A stretch of DNA of 64,000 nucleotides from Paraburkholderia oxyphila NBRC 105797 (GTDB lineage: Bacteria; Pseudomonadota; Gammaproteobacteria; Burkholderiales; Burkholderiaceae), in assembly GCF_000685075.1 (NCBI RefSeq), contig NZ_BAYD01000055.1, forward strand, positions 1 through 64,000, read 5' to 3'. Below are positions 24,333 to 33,130 of the stretch, piece by piece. The position numbers were made by a program, and so were the translations under genes. The stretch's first letter is position 1. Each line of letters starts with the position of its first letter. The notes beneath the pieces are model-generated. The model was not told where the DNA came from. It saw only the letters and a program-made list of their open reading frames with translations, and ran no database searches.

Positions 24333-25271
24333 GGCGCGCAGCGCGACCGGCGCGCTGTGCGCGCCATTGACCGCATGCGCGGAATGCGCGCGGAACTGCT
24401 CGACGGCGAAGTCGATGAAGCTGCGCACTTTCATCGTGAGGTAGTTGCGGCCGGAGTACACGATCGAGACGTGCTGCATGCCGCCGTTCACGTCGAAGGT
24501 GTTGAGCACGGGCAGCAAGGTGCCGCGCGCGATGTCGTCGGCCACGAGCGGGAGCGGCAGGAGCGCGATGCCCATGTCGGTGAGCGCCGCGGCGCGCACG
24601 GTGGCGTAGCCGCTCGCGGTGAGCGGGCCGTTCGCGTTCACGCGCTGCAGGCCTTCGGCGTTGGCGAATTCCCAGTTGCGCGGCGAGTCGGAGACGGCGA
24701 GCAAATCGTGCTGCGCGAGATCGGCGGGCGTGCGCGGCACGCCTTTGCGCGCGAGGTAGCCAGGCGCGGCCACGACGATCTCCTTCACCGAAGTGAGCTT
24801 GCGGCTCACGAGCGAAGCGTTCACCTGCTGGCGGTCGGTGGCGAAGGACACGTCGAAGCCGCCCTCGATCATGTCGATATGGCTGTCGTAGGCGGTGACG
24901 TCGAAGTCCACGCGCGGGTTGACGTCGCGGTACGCGCCCAGCAACGCGGTGAGCGCGCCGCTCGCGAAAACCGAAGGCGCCGCGATCCGCAGCACGCCGC
25001 TCGGGTCGCGCGTGGCGCGCACGAGTTCGGACTCCACTTCGTCGAGCTTCTCGATCACGGCCCGGCAGCCGTCCAGGTAAAGACGGCCGGCCTCGGTCAG
25101 CGAGAGGCTGCGCGTGGAGCGGTTCAACAGGCGCATGTTCAGATGCGCTTCGAGCATGCCGACGCTGCGCGTGACGGCGGCGGCGGACATGCCGAGCTGC
25201 TTGCCCGCGAGGCTGAAGCTGCTCAGGTCGACGACACGCGTGAAGACGCGCATGGCTTGTAGCTGGTTCAT
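24324..25271 (-). CDS. LysR-family transcriptional regulator
   Basis: A 315-residue regulator. The N-terminal winged helix is MRVFTRVVDLSSFSLAGKQLGMSAAAVTRSVGMLE, here seen in pieces around residues 5-45, followed by the effector-binding domain. It belongs to the group with short linkers often annotated CrgA/DsdC-like. The ATG at 25271 gives MNQLQAM; the long upstream extension is low-complexity and rejected. The ribosome site is weak. No obvious divergent target; the gene before it is a hypothetical in the same direction. Confidence 0.88.
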   Translation of the reverse strand: MNQLQAMRVFTRVVDLSSFSLAGKQLGMSAAAVTRSVGMLEAHLNMRLLNRSTRSLSLTEAGRLYLDGCRAVIEKLDEVESELVRATRDPSGVLRIAAPSVFASGALTALLGAYRDVNPRVDFDVTAYDSHIDMIEGGFDVSFATDRQQVNASLVSRKLTSVKEIVVAAPGYLARKGVPRTPADLAQHDLLAVSDSPRNWEFANAEGLQRVNANGPLTASGYATVRAAALTDMGIALLPLPLVADDIARGTLLPVLNTFDVNGGMQHVSIVYSGRNYLTMKVRSFIDFAVEQFRAHSAHAVNGAHSAPVALRAVA

Positions 25272-25477
25272 GTGACGAGTCCGTGCCGGTGAGGGCGAAA
25301 AGCTCAGGGCCGCGCGCAAGACGCCCTGAAGGGAAGGGACGAGCGGGCGCGGCGCACGCTTTTCGCGTGACGCGCTGGCCCGCTCCGCGCTTGCGCGCGA
25401 GCCTGAATTCACGAGTGGAGCGCTTGCTGGGCGCCCGGCGCCGGGTGCCGGCGCTTCAAGTGGCCGGGTTCGGTGGC

Positions 25478-25870
25478 CTAGTTGGGCAACGCGTGCACCG
25501 GCAGGTGGTGCGCCTCGCGTTTCGCGGCAGCTTCATGCGCGCTCAACGCTTCCTTGAGGCGATGGATGCTCTCGGTGGGAATCGCGAAGCCGGCCCAGCC
25601 GAGGCCGGTATGGCGCAGGAATACCACTGCGCCGTCGAACAGCGGATTGCGCTCGGTGTACCAGCACGGGTCGATTTCGAGCACGTATTGATGCGTGCGC
25701 AGGGGCTGCTCGGGCACGGCGGGGCGCATGGTTGCGCGCAGCTTGCCGAGCTCTTCGATGAGCGCGTCCACCTCGAGCGCGTCGAGCAGTGCGGCGTGCC
25801 CGTCGACGTTCACGCGCACCGCGTGCTCGCCATATTCGTTGATGAGTTCGACCGACATCGGCTTGTGCAT
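25478..25870 (-). CDS. Conserved-looking hypothetical protein (130 aa)
   Basis: A soluble 130-residue protein with no signal peptide or membrane segment and no family I can name. It is acidic in the first half (VELINEYGEHAVRVNVDGHAA) and contains many aromatic residues in the middle (CWYTERNPLFDGAVVFLRH). The ATG at 25870 has GAGGAA at proper spacing; a second in-frame ATG is four codons later. It is monocistronic. Confidence 0.75.
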   Translation of the reverse strand: MHKPMSVELINEYGEHAVRVNVDGHAALLDALEVDALIEELGKLRATMRPAVPEQPLRTHQYVLEIDPCWYTERNPLFDGAVVFLRHTGLGWAGFAIPTESIHRLKEALSAHEAAAKREAHHLPVHALPN

Positions 25871-26401
25871 GTTACGTTCCTCGCAATGCTGAAACTGGAG
25901 GGAATTATCGGTTCCGGACCGGCATCGGTGTTTTAAGTTGGCGCTCACTCAACATGAAAACTAATTTAGAAAATCGCGAGGCGCGTGTGCAATTGCGTGA
26001 CAAGCTGCGAGGCGGGGCTTCTGTAACAGGCCATGCACACGCGTTGTTTCATGACATCGATGTCATGTGCCGCTCCCACGCGGCGCGTGAATCGCCCGTG
26101 GCTGACAAGTCGGTTTCATTGCTGGAATTGAATGACTCACCAGCCGATTATTGCTCGGGAGGTCGAGAATACAATCCAATCAGGAATGCGAATGAAAATA
26201 TCGGAGCCAGGATGCTTTGCTCAAGGGCAGGGTGCCAAGAAAGATGCATACAGAATGAATTATATATGAGCGAAGAATTCTCAATTGTTGTTCCTGGAAG
26301 CGCCTGGGTAACCTCAACGGACGCAAATCGCCTGAGGCGCTGCGCGGGCCTGCGGCAAGGGCTCGCGCGGCGCGCAGTCCACCCCAAACGCGCCGACGCC
26401 C
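25871..26401. other. Gene-free stretch with an 18-bp palindrome
   Basis: About 530 bases of lower GC content without a supported gene. It contains the perfect palindrome CATGACATCGATGTCATG at 26050-26067, an operator-like element with no assigned protein. The frame starting at 25954 runs into the next gene in the wrong phase and was not accepted. Confidence 0.5.
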
Positions 26402-27532
26402 ATGCCCCGCCTCGCACTCCACGACTGGTTGACGAATTTCATCCCGCATCCCGGCGCGCCCGAGTGGCGCGAGCGCATGCGTCGCGCCGTGGGCGCTTTG
26501 CTCGGCATCGCGTTCACGGGGATCGCCACGCATCTGCTGTTCGGCAGCGCGGGCGACATTCCGATGCTCGTCGCGCCCATGGGGGCCTCGGCCGTGCTGT
26601 TGTTCGGCGCATCCGAAAGCCCGCTCGCGCAGCCGTGGTCCATCTTGGGGGGTAATCTCGTTTCGGCGGTAGTCGGTGTGGCCTGCGCGCAGTGGATTTC
26701 GACGCCCGTGCTCTCCGCCGCCGTGGCGGTCGCGCTTGCAATCAGCGCGATGTTCCTGTGCCGCTGCGTGCATCCGCCTTCGGGCGCCGTCGCGTTGACC
26801 GCCGTGCTCGGCGGGCCGGCGGTGCATGCGCTCGGCTTTCGCTTCGTGGCGGTGCCCATCGTGTTCCAGTCGTTAGCCTTGCTGAGCGCGGCGCTGGTCT
26901 TCCATGCGCTCACGGGGCACCGGTATCCGCGCGCCGCCTGGCGATCGGCTGCGCAGGCGAGCGCAGCGGCTGGGACATCGGGTGCAGCGGTGCGGTCGGT
27001 GCAACGGTCGAACGTGGGTGCCGACCCGCAGCGCTTGTCGGCCGATGCGTTCGATGCGCTCACGTGCGAGGAATTCATGTCGAGCGCGGATCACGCCGTG
27101 CCGTTTACGATGGGCAGGCATGCCGCGTGGGAGACGCTGTGCCGTCATGGCGTCCATGCGTTGCCGGTGGTGGATGGCGCGCATCGCCTCGTGGGCACGG
27201 TGACGCATCACGAACTGGCGAACGGGCGGCGAGCGGGATTCGCGCGCGGGCTATGGCGCGGGTTGTGGCGCGGGTTGTGGCGCAAGACCGTGCAAGTGGA
27301 GGAGACGGTCGAAGCCGTCATGGCATCGGGTGTTCAGGCGGCGCACCGCGCCACGCCGCTCGCCCACCTCGCGTCGATCTTTGCCGATCACGCATGCTAC
27401 GAAATACCGGTCCTCGACGACACGCGGCGGCTGATCGGTGTGGTGAAGCACTCGGACATGATCCGCTGGCTTCACCAGCATGCGGGTGCCGCATATGGGG
27501 ATGCGGGCCGGTCGCTCGCCGGCGCGCGCTGA
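26402..27532 (+). CDS. HPP-family membrane protein with C-terminal CBS pair
   Basis: A 376-residue protein. The N-terminal half has five or so membrane helices and the family signature HPPSGAVALTAVLGG, with VAPMGASAVLLFGA before it. The C-terminal half carries two CBS motifs (GVHALPVVDGAHRLVGTVTH and CYEIPVLDDTRRLIGVVKHS), likely nucleotide-sensing. HPP proteins have been linked to nitrite transport in plants and cyanobacteria; the bacterial role here is unknown. Three tandem 12-bp units at 27244-27279 encode RGLW three times between the CBS motifs. The ribosome site is weak. Confidence 0.86.
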   Translation: MPRLALHDWLTNFIPHPGAPEWRERMRRAVGALLGIAFTGIATHLLFGSAGDIPMLVAPMGASAVLLFGASESPLAQPWSILGGNLVSAVVGVACAQWISTPVLSAAVAVALAISAMFLCRCVHPPSGAVALTAVLGGPAVHALGFRFVAVPIVFQSLALLSAALVFHALTGHRYPRAAWRSAAQASAAAGTSGAAVRSVQRSNVGADPQRLSADAFDALTCEEFMSSADHAVPFTMGRHAAWETLCRHGVHALPVVDGAHRLVGTVTHHELANGRRAGFARGLWRGLWRGLWRKTVQVEETVEAVMASGVQAAHRATPLAHLASIFADHACYEIPVLDDTRRLIGVVKHSDMIRWLHQHAGAAYGDAGRSLAGAR

Positions 27533-27561
27533 GTGCGCCCGGGCCGCGCTTCAAGGCCGTT

Positions 27562-28557
27562 TCAAGCGCTGTCGCGCTGCACGGCCGGATCGCGGAGGAA
27601 CTCGAGCAGCAACGCGTTGACTTCGTCCGGCCGCTCCTGTTGAATCCAGTGGCCGGCTTCTGGTATGAGCACCTTCTTCGTAAGACGCGGCACGTTGCTC
27701 TCCAGACGCTCGTAGGCCTTCGCCGTCATATGAATGACGCCGTCGACTTCACCCGCGACAAACAGCGTGGGTTGAAGGATGCGCGCGCCGTCCAGAAATG
27801 GCGTGAGCGCCCAGTTGCGGTCGAGATTGCGATACCAGTCGACCGTGCCGCGAAACCCGCTCTTCGTGAACTGCGCGGCAAAAACGTCGAGATCGGCTGC
27901 CGCTAGCCACGCCGGCAGCGTGTCGGGATACGCAAGGCTGTCGACAAAGCGCGCGTTCTTGTCGAAGCCGATGAAACCCTTGTGCCGATGTTCAGGATGA
28001 CGCCGGCTTTCACCCGCCGCCGTGTAGTAGATGCCGAGCAGCGAGCGGCGGATATCTTCTTCCAGCTCGCGTTCGACCCGGCCCGGCTGCTGGAAGTACT
28101 CCTGATAAAAATGCTTGTCGACGGCGCTCGTCTGCAGATGCACAGCCGGGCGAATGCGTCCGCGTGGCAAGTAGGGCACGCTGAGGAGCGCCAGCGCGCG
28201 GAACATGTCGGGCCGCAGCAACGCGGCGGTGGCCACGACGATCGAGCCCCAGTCGTGGCCGACGAGAATCGCCTGCGTTTCGCCGAGCGCGTTGACGAGT
28301 CCGACCAGGTCGCCCGTCAGGTTGGCGATGTCGTACGAAGCCGTTTCGAGCGGCGCTTCCGTGTCTGCGTAGCCGCGCTGGTCGGGGGCGACCACGCGGT
28401 AGCCGGCGGCGGCGATCGCTTCGATTTGATGGCGCCATGAGTACCAGGACTCCGGCCAGCCATGACAGAGCAGCACGAGCGGCCCCTCGCCATACTCGAC
28501 GTAGTGCATGCGAATGCCGTTGGTGTATGCGTAGCGGTGCTCGAATGAGGTGTTCAT
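27562..28557 (-). CDS. Epoxide hydrolase-like alpha/beta hydrolase
   Basis: A 331-residue cytosolic alpha/beta hydrolase. The oxyanion motif HGWPESWYSW (32-41), nucleophile Asp102 in GHDWGS, a cap domain with tyrosines, and the catalytic His in EAGHWIQQE match soluble epoxide hydrolases. Asp at the nucleophile position (rather than Ser) supports epoxide hydrolysis or, less likely, dehalogenation. The ATG has GAGG upstream. It reads opposite to the HPP gene and is followed by it only 29 bases away. Confidence 0.88.
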   Translation of the reverse strand: MNTSFEHRYAYTNGIRMHYVEYGEGPLVLLCHGWPESWYSWRHQIEAIAAAGYRVVAPDQRGYADTEAPLETASYDIANLTGDLVGLVNALGETQAILVGHDWGSIVVATAALLRPDMFRALALLSVPYLPRGRIRPAVHLQTSAVDKHFYQEYFQQPGRVERELEEDIRRSLLGIYYTAAGESRRHPEHRHKGFIGFDKNARFVDSLAYPDTLPAWLAAADLDVFAAQFTKSGFRGTVDWYRNLDRNWALTPFLDGARILQPTLFVAGEVDGVIHMTAKAYERLESNVPRLTKKVLIPEAGHWIQQERPDEVNALLLEFLRDPAVQRDSA

Positions 28558-28654
28558 GGGGTCCTCGGAGGGCGCGGGATCGACGTGAGCCGGTGATTTG
28601 CGAGTATAGGCGGATCGGGCACGCCGGGTCGTCCGTACGCGTCAGGGCGGTACC

Positions 28655-29656
28655 TCAGCCGAGTACGCGGCTCGAAGAAACGATGGCGCCGGGTGTCGAC
28701 GGCCCGAGCTGGCCGGTGCGCAGCCAGCCGAGTGCGATTGGCCACAGGCCGGTTTCGAAGCGGCTGTGGAAGAACGCGAAATGGCCGATGCTTCCGGCAC
28801 CGATCGCCGCGGGCGCAATCCGCAGATGGAGGGTGTCGCTGTGGGTGAAATAGCCGAGCAGCCGCTCGATGGCGGCAACCGTGCCGAATGCGTCGTCGGT
28901 CACGCTTGCCGCGAGGATCGGTGCATGCAGCGCCGAGAAGCGGCTCGCGAGCGCTTGCCGTTGTGCCACCCCGCGCGCGATGGGCGCATGCCGATACGTA
29001 TCCTCGAAGCGTGCGCGGCTGCGGCTCCACGCAAGCGCGACGCCACGCGGCGTGTCCTCCATCCAGCCCAGCCGGCCGGCGGGAAAATAGCCGTAGAGCC
29101 TCGTGAGCGCGGGCATGACCACGTGCCATTTCCATAGCATCGCGGGCCTGCTGCGCCGCGCGTAGTCGCGCCAGTGCGCGTACTGCGCTCCCATTGTGAA
29201 CACGCGGCGGATCAGGGTGTTCGACGGCGCGAGCCCGATCACGAAGCCGCCGATGCTGTGCCCGACCACGTCGATCGGCTGGCCCGCGAAGGCCTTATGC
29301 GCGTAGCGCAGCACCGCCTCGAAATCGCGCTCGCCCCAGTCGAGCCAACTGGCGTCGAGCGCCGCGAGTTTTGCGGGCCGCGATTCGCCGATGCCACGAT
29401 AGTCGTAGACGATCACATCCCAGCCGTGCCGATGCAACCAGGCGGCAAAGCGGAAATAGTAGCGGCAGCGTACCGAGGTCGCCGCGTTGACGATAACAAC
29501 AGGGCGTGGCGCGCCGTGAGCAGGCGGTTTGCGATGGCGCCAGACGAAGCCGCCAAGGGGATAGCCATCGTCGGCCGTTAGCGTGACCGGCTGGGGCTCC
29601 AATGGTTCGCATTCCTGGGCGGCAGCCGGTGGCTGTTCGGCGGTGTGCGTATGCAT
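28655..29656 (-). CDS. Alpha/beta-fold hydrolase with Ser nucleophile
   Basis: A 333-residue hydrolase. The nucleophile elbow GHSIGG (Ser about 134) follows YDYRGIGES, and a candidate His near HFAFFHSRF ends the triad. The sequence resembles a family of predicted hydrolases with unknown substrate. The ATG at 29656 is preceded by a weak GAG. It diverges from the LysR gene at 29789 across 132 bases, the usual geometry of regulator and target, and precedes the epoxide hydrolase gene in the same direction. Confidence 0.85.
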   Translation of the reverse strand: MHTHTAEQPPAAAQECEPLEPQPVTLTADDGYPLGGFVWRHRKPPAHGAPRPVVIVNAATSVRCRYYFRFAAWLHRHGWDVIVYDYRGIGESRPAKLAALDASWLDWGERDFEAVLRYAHKAFAGQPIDVVGHSIGGFVIGLAPSNTLIRRVFTMGAQYAHWRDYARRSRPAMLWKWHVVMPALTRLYGYFPAGRLGWMEDTPRGVALAWSRSRARFEDTYRHAPIARGVAQRQALASRFSALHAPILAASVTDDAFGTVAAIERLLGYFTHSDTLHLRIAPAAIGAGSIGHFAFFHSRFETGLWPIALGWLRTGQLGPSTPGAIVSSSRVLG

Positions 29657-29672
29657 AGGTCTCGTGAGTGGA

Positions 29673-29697
29673 TTGCGCCTTGCGCAGAGCGCCGCAA
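29673..29697. promoter_or_regulatory. Possible LysR operator in the 29.7 kb divergent region
   Basis: TTGCG (29680-29684) and CGCAA (29693-29697) form an 18-bp interrupted inverted repeat, with a further TTGCG at 29673. It lies between divergent hydrolase and LysR genes. Evidence is positional only. Confidence 0.35.
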
Positions 29698-29788
29698 ACC
29701 GTTCGCGCGATGGCTCTGCACTGCATTTCACTTGACCTTGGCGATGGGCTCAATCAATCTTCTTGCATCGCTCGCATGAGGAAGGCGC

Positions 29789-30721
29789 ATGTCAGTCCCG
29801 CTCGTCAAACTTCCGTCGCTCGATTTCATTCGCGGCTTCGTCGCGGTCGGGCGCCGCATGAGCATCACGCTCGCCGCCGATGACCTGTGCCTCACGCAGT
29901 CCGCGGTCAGCCGCCAGATCAACGCCCTCGAAACGATGCTGGGCGTGCGTCTGCTCAATCGCGGCTATCGCTCGATCTCGTTCACGCCCGAAGGCGAGCG
30001 CCTCTTTCGCGCCGCCGAAGGCGCGGTCCAGCAATTGCAGGAAGTGGTGGACGCGCTCATGCAGCCCGGTGCGCGCCAGCCCGTGACGATTACGGCGAGC
30101 CTCGGCGTGGCGGGGCTGTGGCTGCTGCCGCGCCTGGGCGCCCTGCAGCAGCGGCACCCCGACATCGACCTGCGGGTGGCGGCGACGGACAAGGTGCTCG
30201 ACCTGCGCGCCGAAGGCATCGACCTCGCGGTGCGCTACGCGAGCGCGAGCGGCGCGCCGCCTATGGCGCACCGGCTCTACGAGGAATTCGTCGTTCCCGT
30301 GGCGCATCCGTCGCTCAGCATCGCCGTGCTCGACGCCGCCACGCTCGCGCGTCACGTATTGCTCGAATTCGACGGCCCGCGCCGTCCGATGTTGCGCTGG
30401 CCCGATCATCTGCACGAGCTCGGCCTCGAGGAACAGCAGGCGCGCGGTGTTCTGCGCTTCAACCACTACGACCAGGTGATCCAGGCAGCGCTCGCGGGGC
30501 GCGGCATCGCACTCGGCCGCCTCGCGCTCGTCGGGCCGATGCTGGCTGACGGTCGGCTCGTCGCGGTTGGCGAGACGGGGCCGCGGCGCCCGACCGGCTA
30601 CGCCTACTGGTTGTGCCAGGCCGATGAGGCGCCGCGTGCGGACGTGGCCGCGGTCGTCGAATGGATGCTGGACGAAGCGCGCTCGGACGCCGCCGGCACA
30701 ACCTCATCCGTTACGGCCTGA
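29789..30721 (+). CDS. LysR-family (GcvA-like) transcriptional regulator
   Basis: A 310-residue regulator with an N-terminal helix-turn-helix (MSITLAADDLCLTQSAVSRQ) and GcvA-like effector domain (GVAGLWLLPRLGALQQRHPD, DLAVRYAS). GAGGAAG precedes the ATG. Divergent from the hydrolase at 28655, which it probably regulates, and 172 bases before an MFS transporter that could also belong to its regulon. No ligand can be inferred. Confidence 0.9.
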   Translation: MSVPLVKLPSLDFIRGFVAVGRRMSITLAADDLCLTQSAVSRQINALETMLGVRLLNRGYRSISFTPEGERLFRAAEGAVQQLQEVVDALMQPGARQPVTITASLGVAGLWLLPRLGALQQRHPDIDLRVAATDKVLDLRAEGIDLAVRYASASGAPPMAHRLYEEFVVPVAHPSLSIAVLDAATLARHVLLEFDGPRRPMLRWPDHLHELGLEEQQARGVLRFNHYDQVIQAALAGRGIALGRLALVGPMLADGRLVAVGETGPRRPTGYAYWLCQADEAPRADVAAVVEWMLDEARSDAAGTTSSVTA

Positions 30722-30893
30722 GCCGCCCAGTCTGCCGCTGCGGGTCGCTCGCATGCGTGTGGCGCATGCGAAAGCCGCCAAAAACTCACTTGAGCGCTGC
30801 TGGCCGCACGCGCTTTACTGCGCACATGGCGGCTCAGTTTGCCAGGCGTGCGCGGCACGCCGGACGGGCCGCGCCCGACAAAGGAGTGCGGCG

Positions 30894-32123
30894 GTGACAT
30901 CAACCGATGAGGCATGGCGGCGGCGCTGGCTGCTGGTGGTCGCGGGCGGCATCGTGATGGGGGCGGCACTGGGTGTGCGCAACGTGCAGGGACTCTTCCT
31001 GCTGCCGGTGACGCTCGACCGGGGCTGGTCGCGCGAAACGTTCGGTTTCGCGCTCGCGTTGCAGAACCTGCTGTGGGGCTTCGCCCAGCCGCTCACCGGC
31101 ATGATTGCCGACCGCTATGGCTCGGCGCGCGTGATCTTCGCGGGCATGCTGCTCTATGCGCTCGGCCTCGCCATCATGGCGCACGCGGCTACGGTCGGCG
31201 TTTATACGCTCGGCGTAGGCGTGCTGGTGGGCATCGCGCTTTCGGGCACGGCGTTCGGCGCCGTGTATGGCGCACTCTCGCGCCTGTTTCCGGCAGAGCG
31301 GAGAAGTTGGGCGCTAGGGATGGCCGGGATGATCGGCGGATTCGGGCAGTTCTGCATGGTGCCGTTCGCGCAAGACATGATCGGCTCGATCGGCTGGGCG
31401 GCAGCCATTGGCGTGCTGGCCGCCGTGATGCTTGCGATCGCGCCGCTTGCCGCGTGGCTGCGCGACCGGCCGGCAGCGCACGGCAGCGAGGCCGGCGCAA
31501 GCGAAACCGTGCGCGCCGCCGTGAAGGAGGCGCTCTCGCATCGTGGCTTCTGGCTTCTCAATCTCGGCTTCTTTTCGTGCGGATTCCAGCTCGCCTTCAT
31601 CGGCACGCACATGCCCGCATGGCTGCTCGATAGAGGCATGAGCGCGCGTCAGGCCAGCATGGCGCTCGCAATCATCGCGCTGGCCAATACGGTCGGCACC
31701 TTCCTGTGCGGCTATGCGGGCGGATTCTTGCGCCGCAAATATCTGCTTTCGGGCATCTACTTCGTGCGCGCCGGCGCGATGGCGCTGTTCGTGACGTTGC
31801 CGCTCACGCCCGCGAGTCTTTACGTTTTTGCGTTCGTCATGGGTCTCACCTGGCTTGGCACCGTGCCGCTCACGAACGGGCTGGTTTCGCAGGTGTTCGG
31901 CGTGCGTTACATCGCAACGCTGTTCGGCTTCGTGTTCTTCGGGCACCAGCTCGGCGGGTTTTTCGGTGTGTGGCTCGGTGCAGTGGTATACGACGCTACG
32001 CATTCCTACGCGATGCTCTGGCACGGCTCGATCGCGCTCGGCATGATTTCGGGGCTGCTGCACTTGCCGATCGACGACCGGCGTGTCGATCGCGTCGCCA
32101 TGCAGGGCGTGCAGGCCGCGTGA
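30894..32123 (+). CDS. MFS transporter
   Basis: A 409-residue major facilitator with 12 predicted membrane helices. The loop 2-3 motif appears as GMIADRYGSARV. The middle loop (AWLRDRPAAHGSEAGA) separates two six-helix halves. It resembles the oxalate/formate antiporter-like subgroup in overall sequence style. The GTG at 30894 with AAGGAG seven bases upstream is chosen; longer upstream frame covers another gene. Its stop overlaps the next small gene by four bases. Substrate unknown. Confidence 0.88.
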   Translation: MTSTDEAWRRRWLLVVAGGIVMGAALGVRNVQGLFLLPVTLDRGWSRETFGFALALQNLLWGFAQPLTGMIADRYGSARVIFAGMLLYALGLAIMAHAATVGVYTLGVGVLVGIALSGTAFGAVYGALSRLFPAERRSWALGMAGMIGGFGQFCMVPFAQDMIGSIGWAAAIGVLAAVMLAIAPLAAWLRDRPAAHGSEAGASETVRAAVKEALSHRGFWLLNLGFFSCGFQLAFIGTHMPAWLLDRGMSARQASMALAIIALANTVGTFLCGYAGGFLRRKYLLSGIYFVRAGAMALFVTLPLTPASLYVFAFVMGLTWLGTVPLTNGLVSQVFGVRYIATLFGFVFFGHQLGGFFGVWLGAVVYDATHSYAMLWHGSIALGMISGLLHLPIDDRRVDRVAMQGVQAA

Positions 32124-32296
32124 GCGCGAATCGGCAGCGTGGCCGCGCGGGCGCACGGCACGTAAGCGCGGTGCGCACGATCGCCGCGACGGCAGCATGC
32201 GCAGCCCTGGCGGCGCTGGCGATGTTCGCGTTTTGGGGGTATCTCACGCCTTCCGCGTTGCTGGCCTTGCTTTCCGGCCTGACGTTTTGCGGGTGA
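32120..32296 (+). CDS. Small membrane protein coupled to the MFS transporter
   Basis: A 58-residue frame starting at a GTG that overlaps the transporter stop (GTGA). The first ~17 residues are basic (NRQRGRAGARH), followed by one or two hydrophobic segments (ALAALAMFAFWGYL, then SALLALLSGLTFCG). Overlapping start and topology suggest a small accessory membrane protein made with the transporter. There is no homology I can name. Confidence 0.6.
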   Translation: MSANRQRGRAGARHVSAVRTIAATAACAALAALAMFAFWGYLTPSALLALLSGLTFCG

Positions 32297-32413
32297 ACGG
32301 CGCCAGGCATCCGAAACCCTCGACGCCCAAACGGGTCAAACACGGACGTTGACGCCGGGTATGAGCATTGCGCCCGTGCGCGCGCACAAAGGATGCCATC
32401 CGAGAGGGCGAGA

Positions 32414-32944
32414 ATGAACGGAAGAACCTACCCGAAAACCATCTTTATCATCCGGCACGCGGAAAAGCCCGGCAGTCCCGCTTCGGATTCGCAGCACGAC
32501 GGTATCCATCTTTCGACGCGCGGATACGAACGCGCAGCGGCGCTGGCGCCGTATTTTCCCGCCACGTTTCTCAAGCCGCACGCGCTGTTCGCGGCAGCCG
32601 CGTCGAAGCACAGCGATCGTCCAGTCGAAACCATTACGCCGCTTGCTCAAGCCTTGAAGCTCGACATCAAGGCCGATATCGCGGATGCGGACTATGCCAC
32701 GCTCGCCAACAAGATCCTTTCAGACGGTAAATATGAAGGAAAGGTGTTGCTGATCTGTTGGCATCACGGCCATATTCCCGCGCTCACGCAGAGTCTCGGT
32801 GGGCAGCCGCCGCAGGATCCTTGGCCCGAACAGGCTTTCGACCGCGTCTGGCAACTGGACTATCCTCCCGGCGGCACGCAGGCCTCGGATCTGCCCGTCC
32901 GCAAGCTTGCGCAGCGACTCCTGTTCGGCGATCAGCCGGACTGA
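32414..32944 (+). CDS. Histidine phosphatase superfamily protein
   Basis: A 176-residue protein with the phospho-histidine signature IIRHAEKPG (His about 15) and a second His in ICWHHGHIPAL, as in phosphoglycerate-mutase-type phosphatases. The domain is short and has no signal peptide, so it is cytosolic. The ATG at 32414 has GAGGGCG upstream, better than the earlier ATG at 32393. Substrate is not predictable. Confidence 0.85.
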   Translation: MNGRTYPKTIFIIRHAEKPGSPASDSQHDGIHLSTRGYERAAALAPYFPATFLKPHALFAAAASKHSDRPVETITPLAQALKLDIKADIADADYATLANKILSDGKYEGKVLLICWHHGHIPALTQSLGGQPPQDPWPEQAFDRVWQLDYPPGGTQASDLPVRKLAQRLLFGDQPD

Positions 32945-33130
32945 GCAAACGTTCATATCCGCACGAGCCGCGTAGCGCCTTGGCATGACGATGGCGTGAC
33001 ATTCGTCTCATTGCGCGACCTTGAAACACAACGCAAACCCGCGCGGCACCGTGCCGATGCTGCATGCGATCATGTGAGCGCAAAGCCCGGCGAGATGCCG
33101 CGCAATGGACTACCCCCAGGAGCGAAACCG

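Noticed and set aside
25954..26655. Plus-strand frame before and across the HPP gene start
   Set aside because: It runs into the HPP gene in the wrong phase and its translation has no protein-like features.
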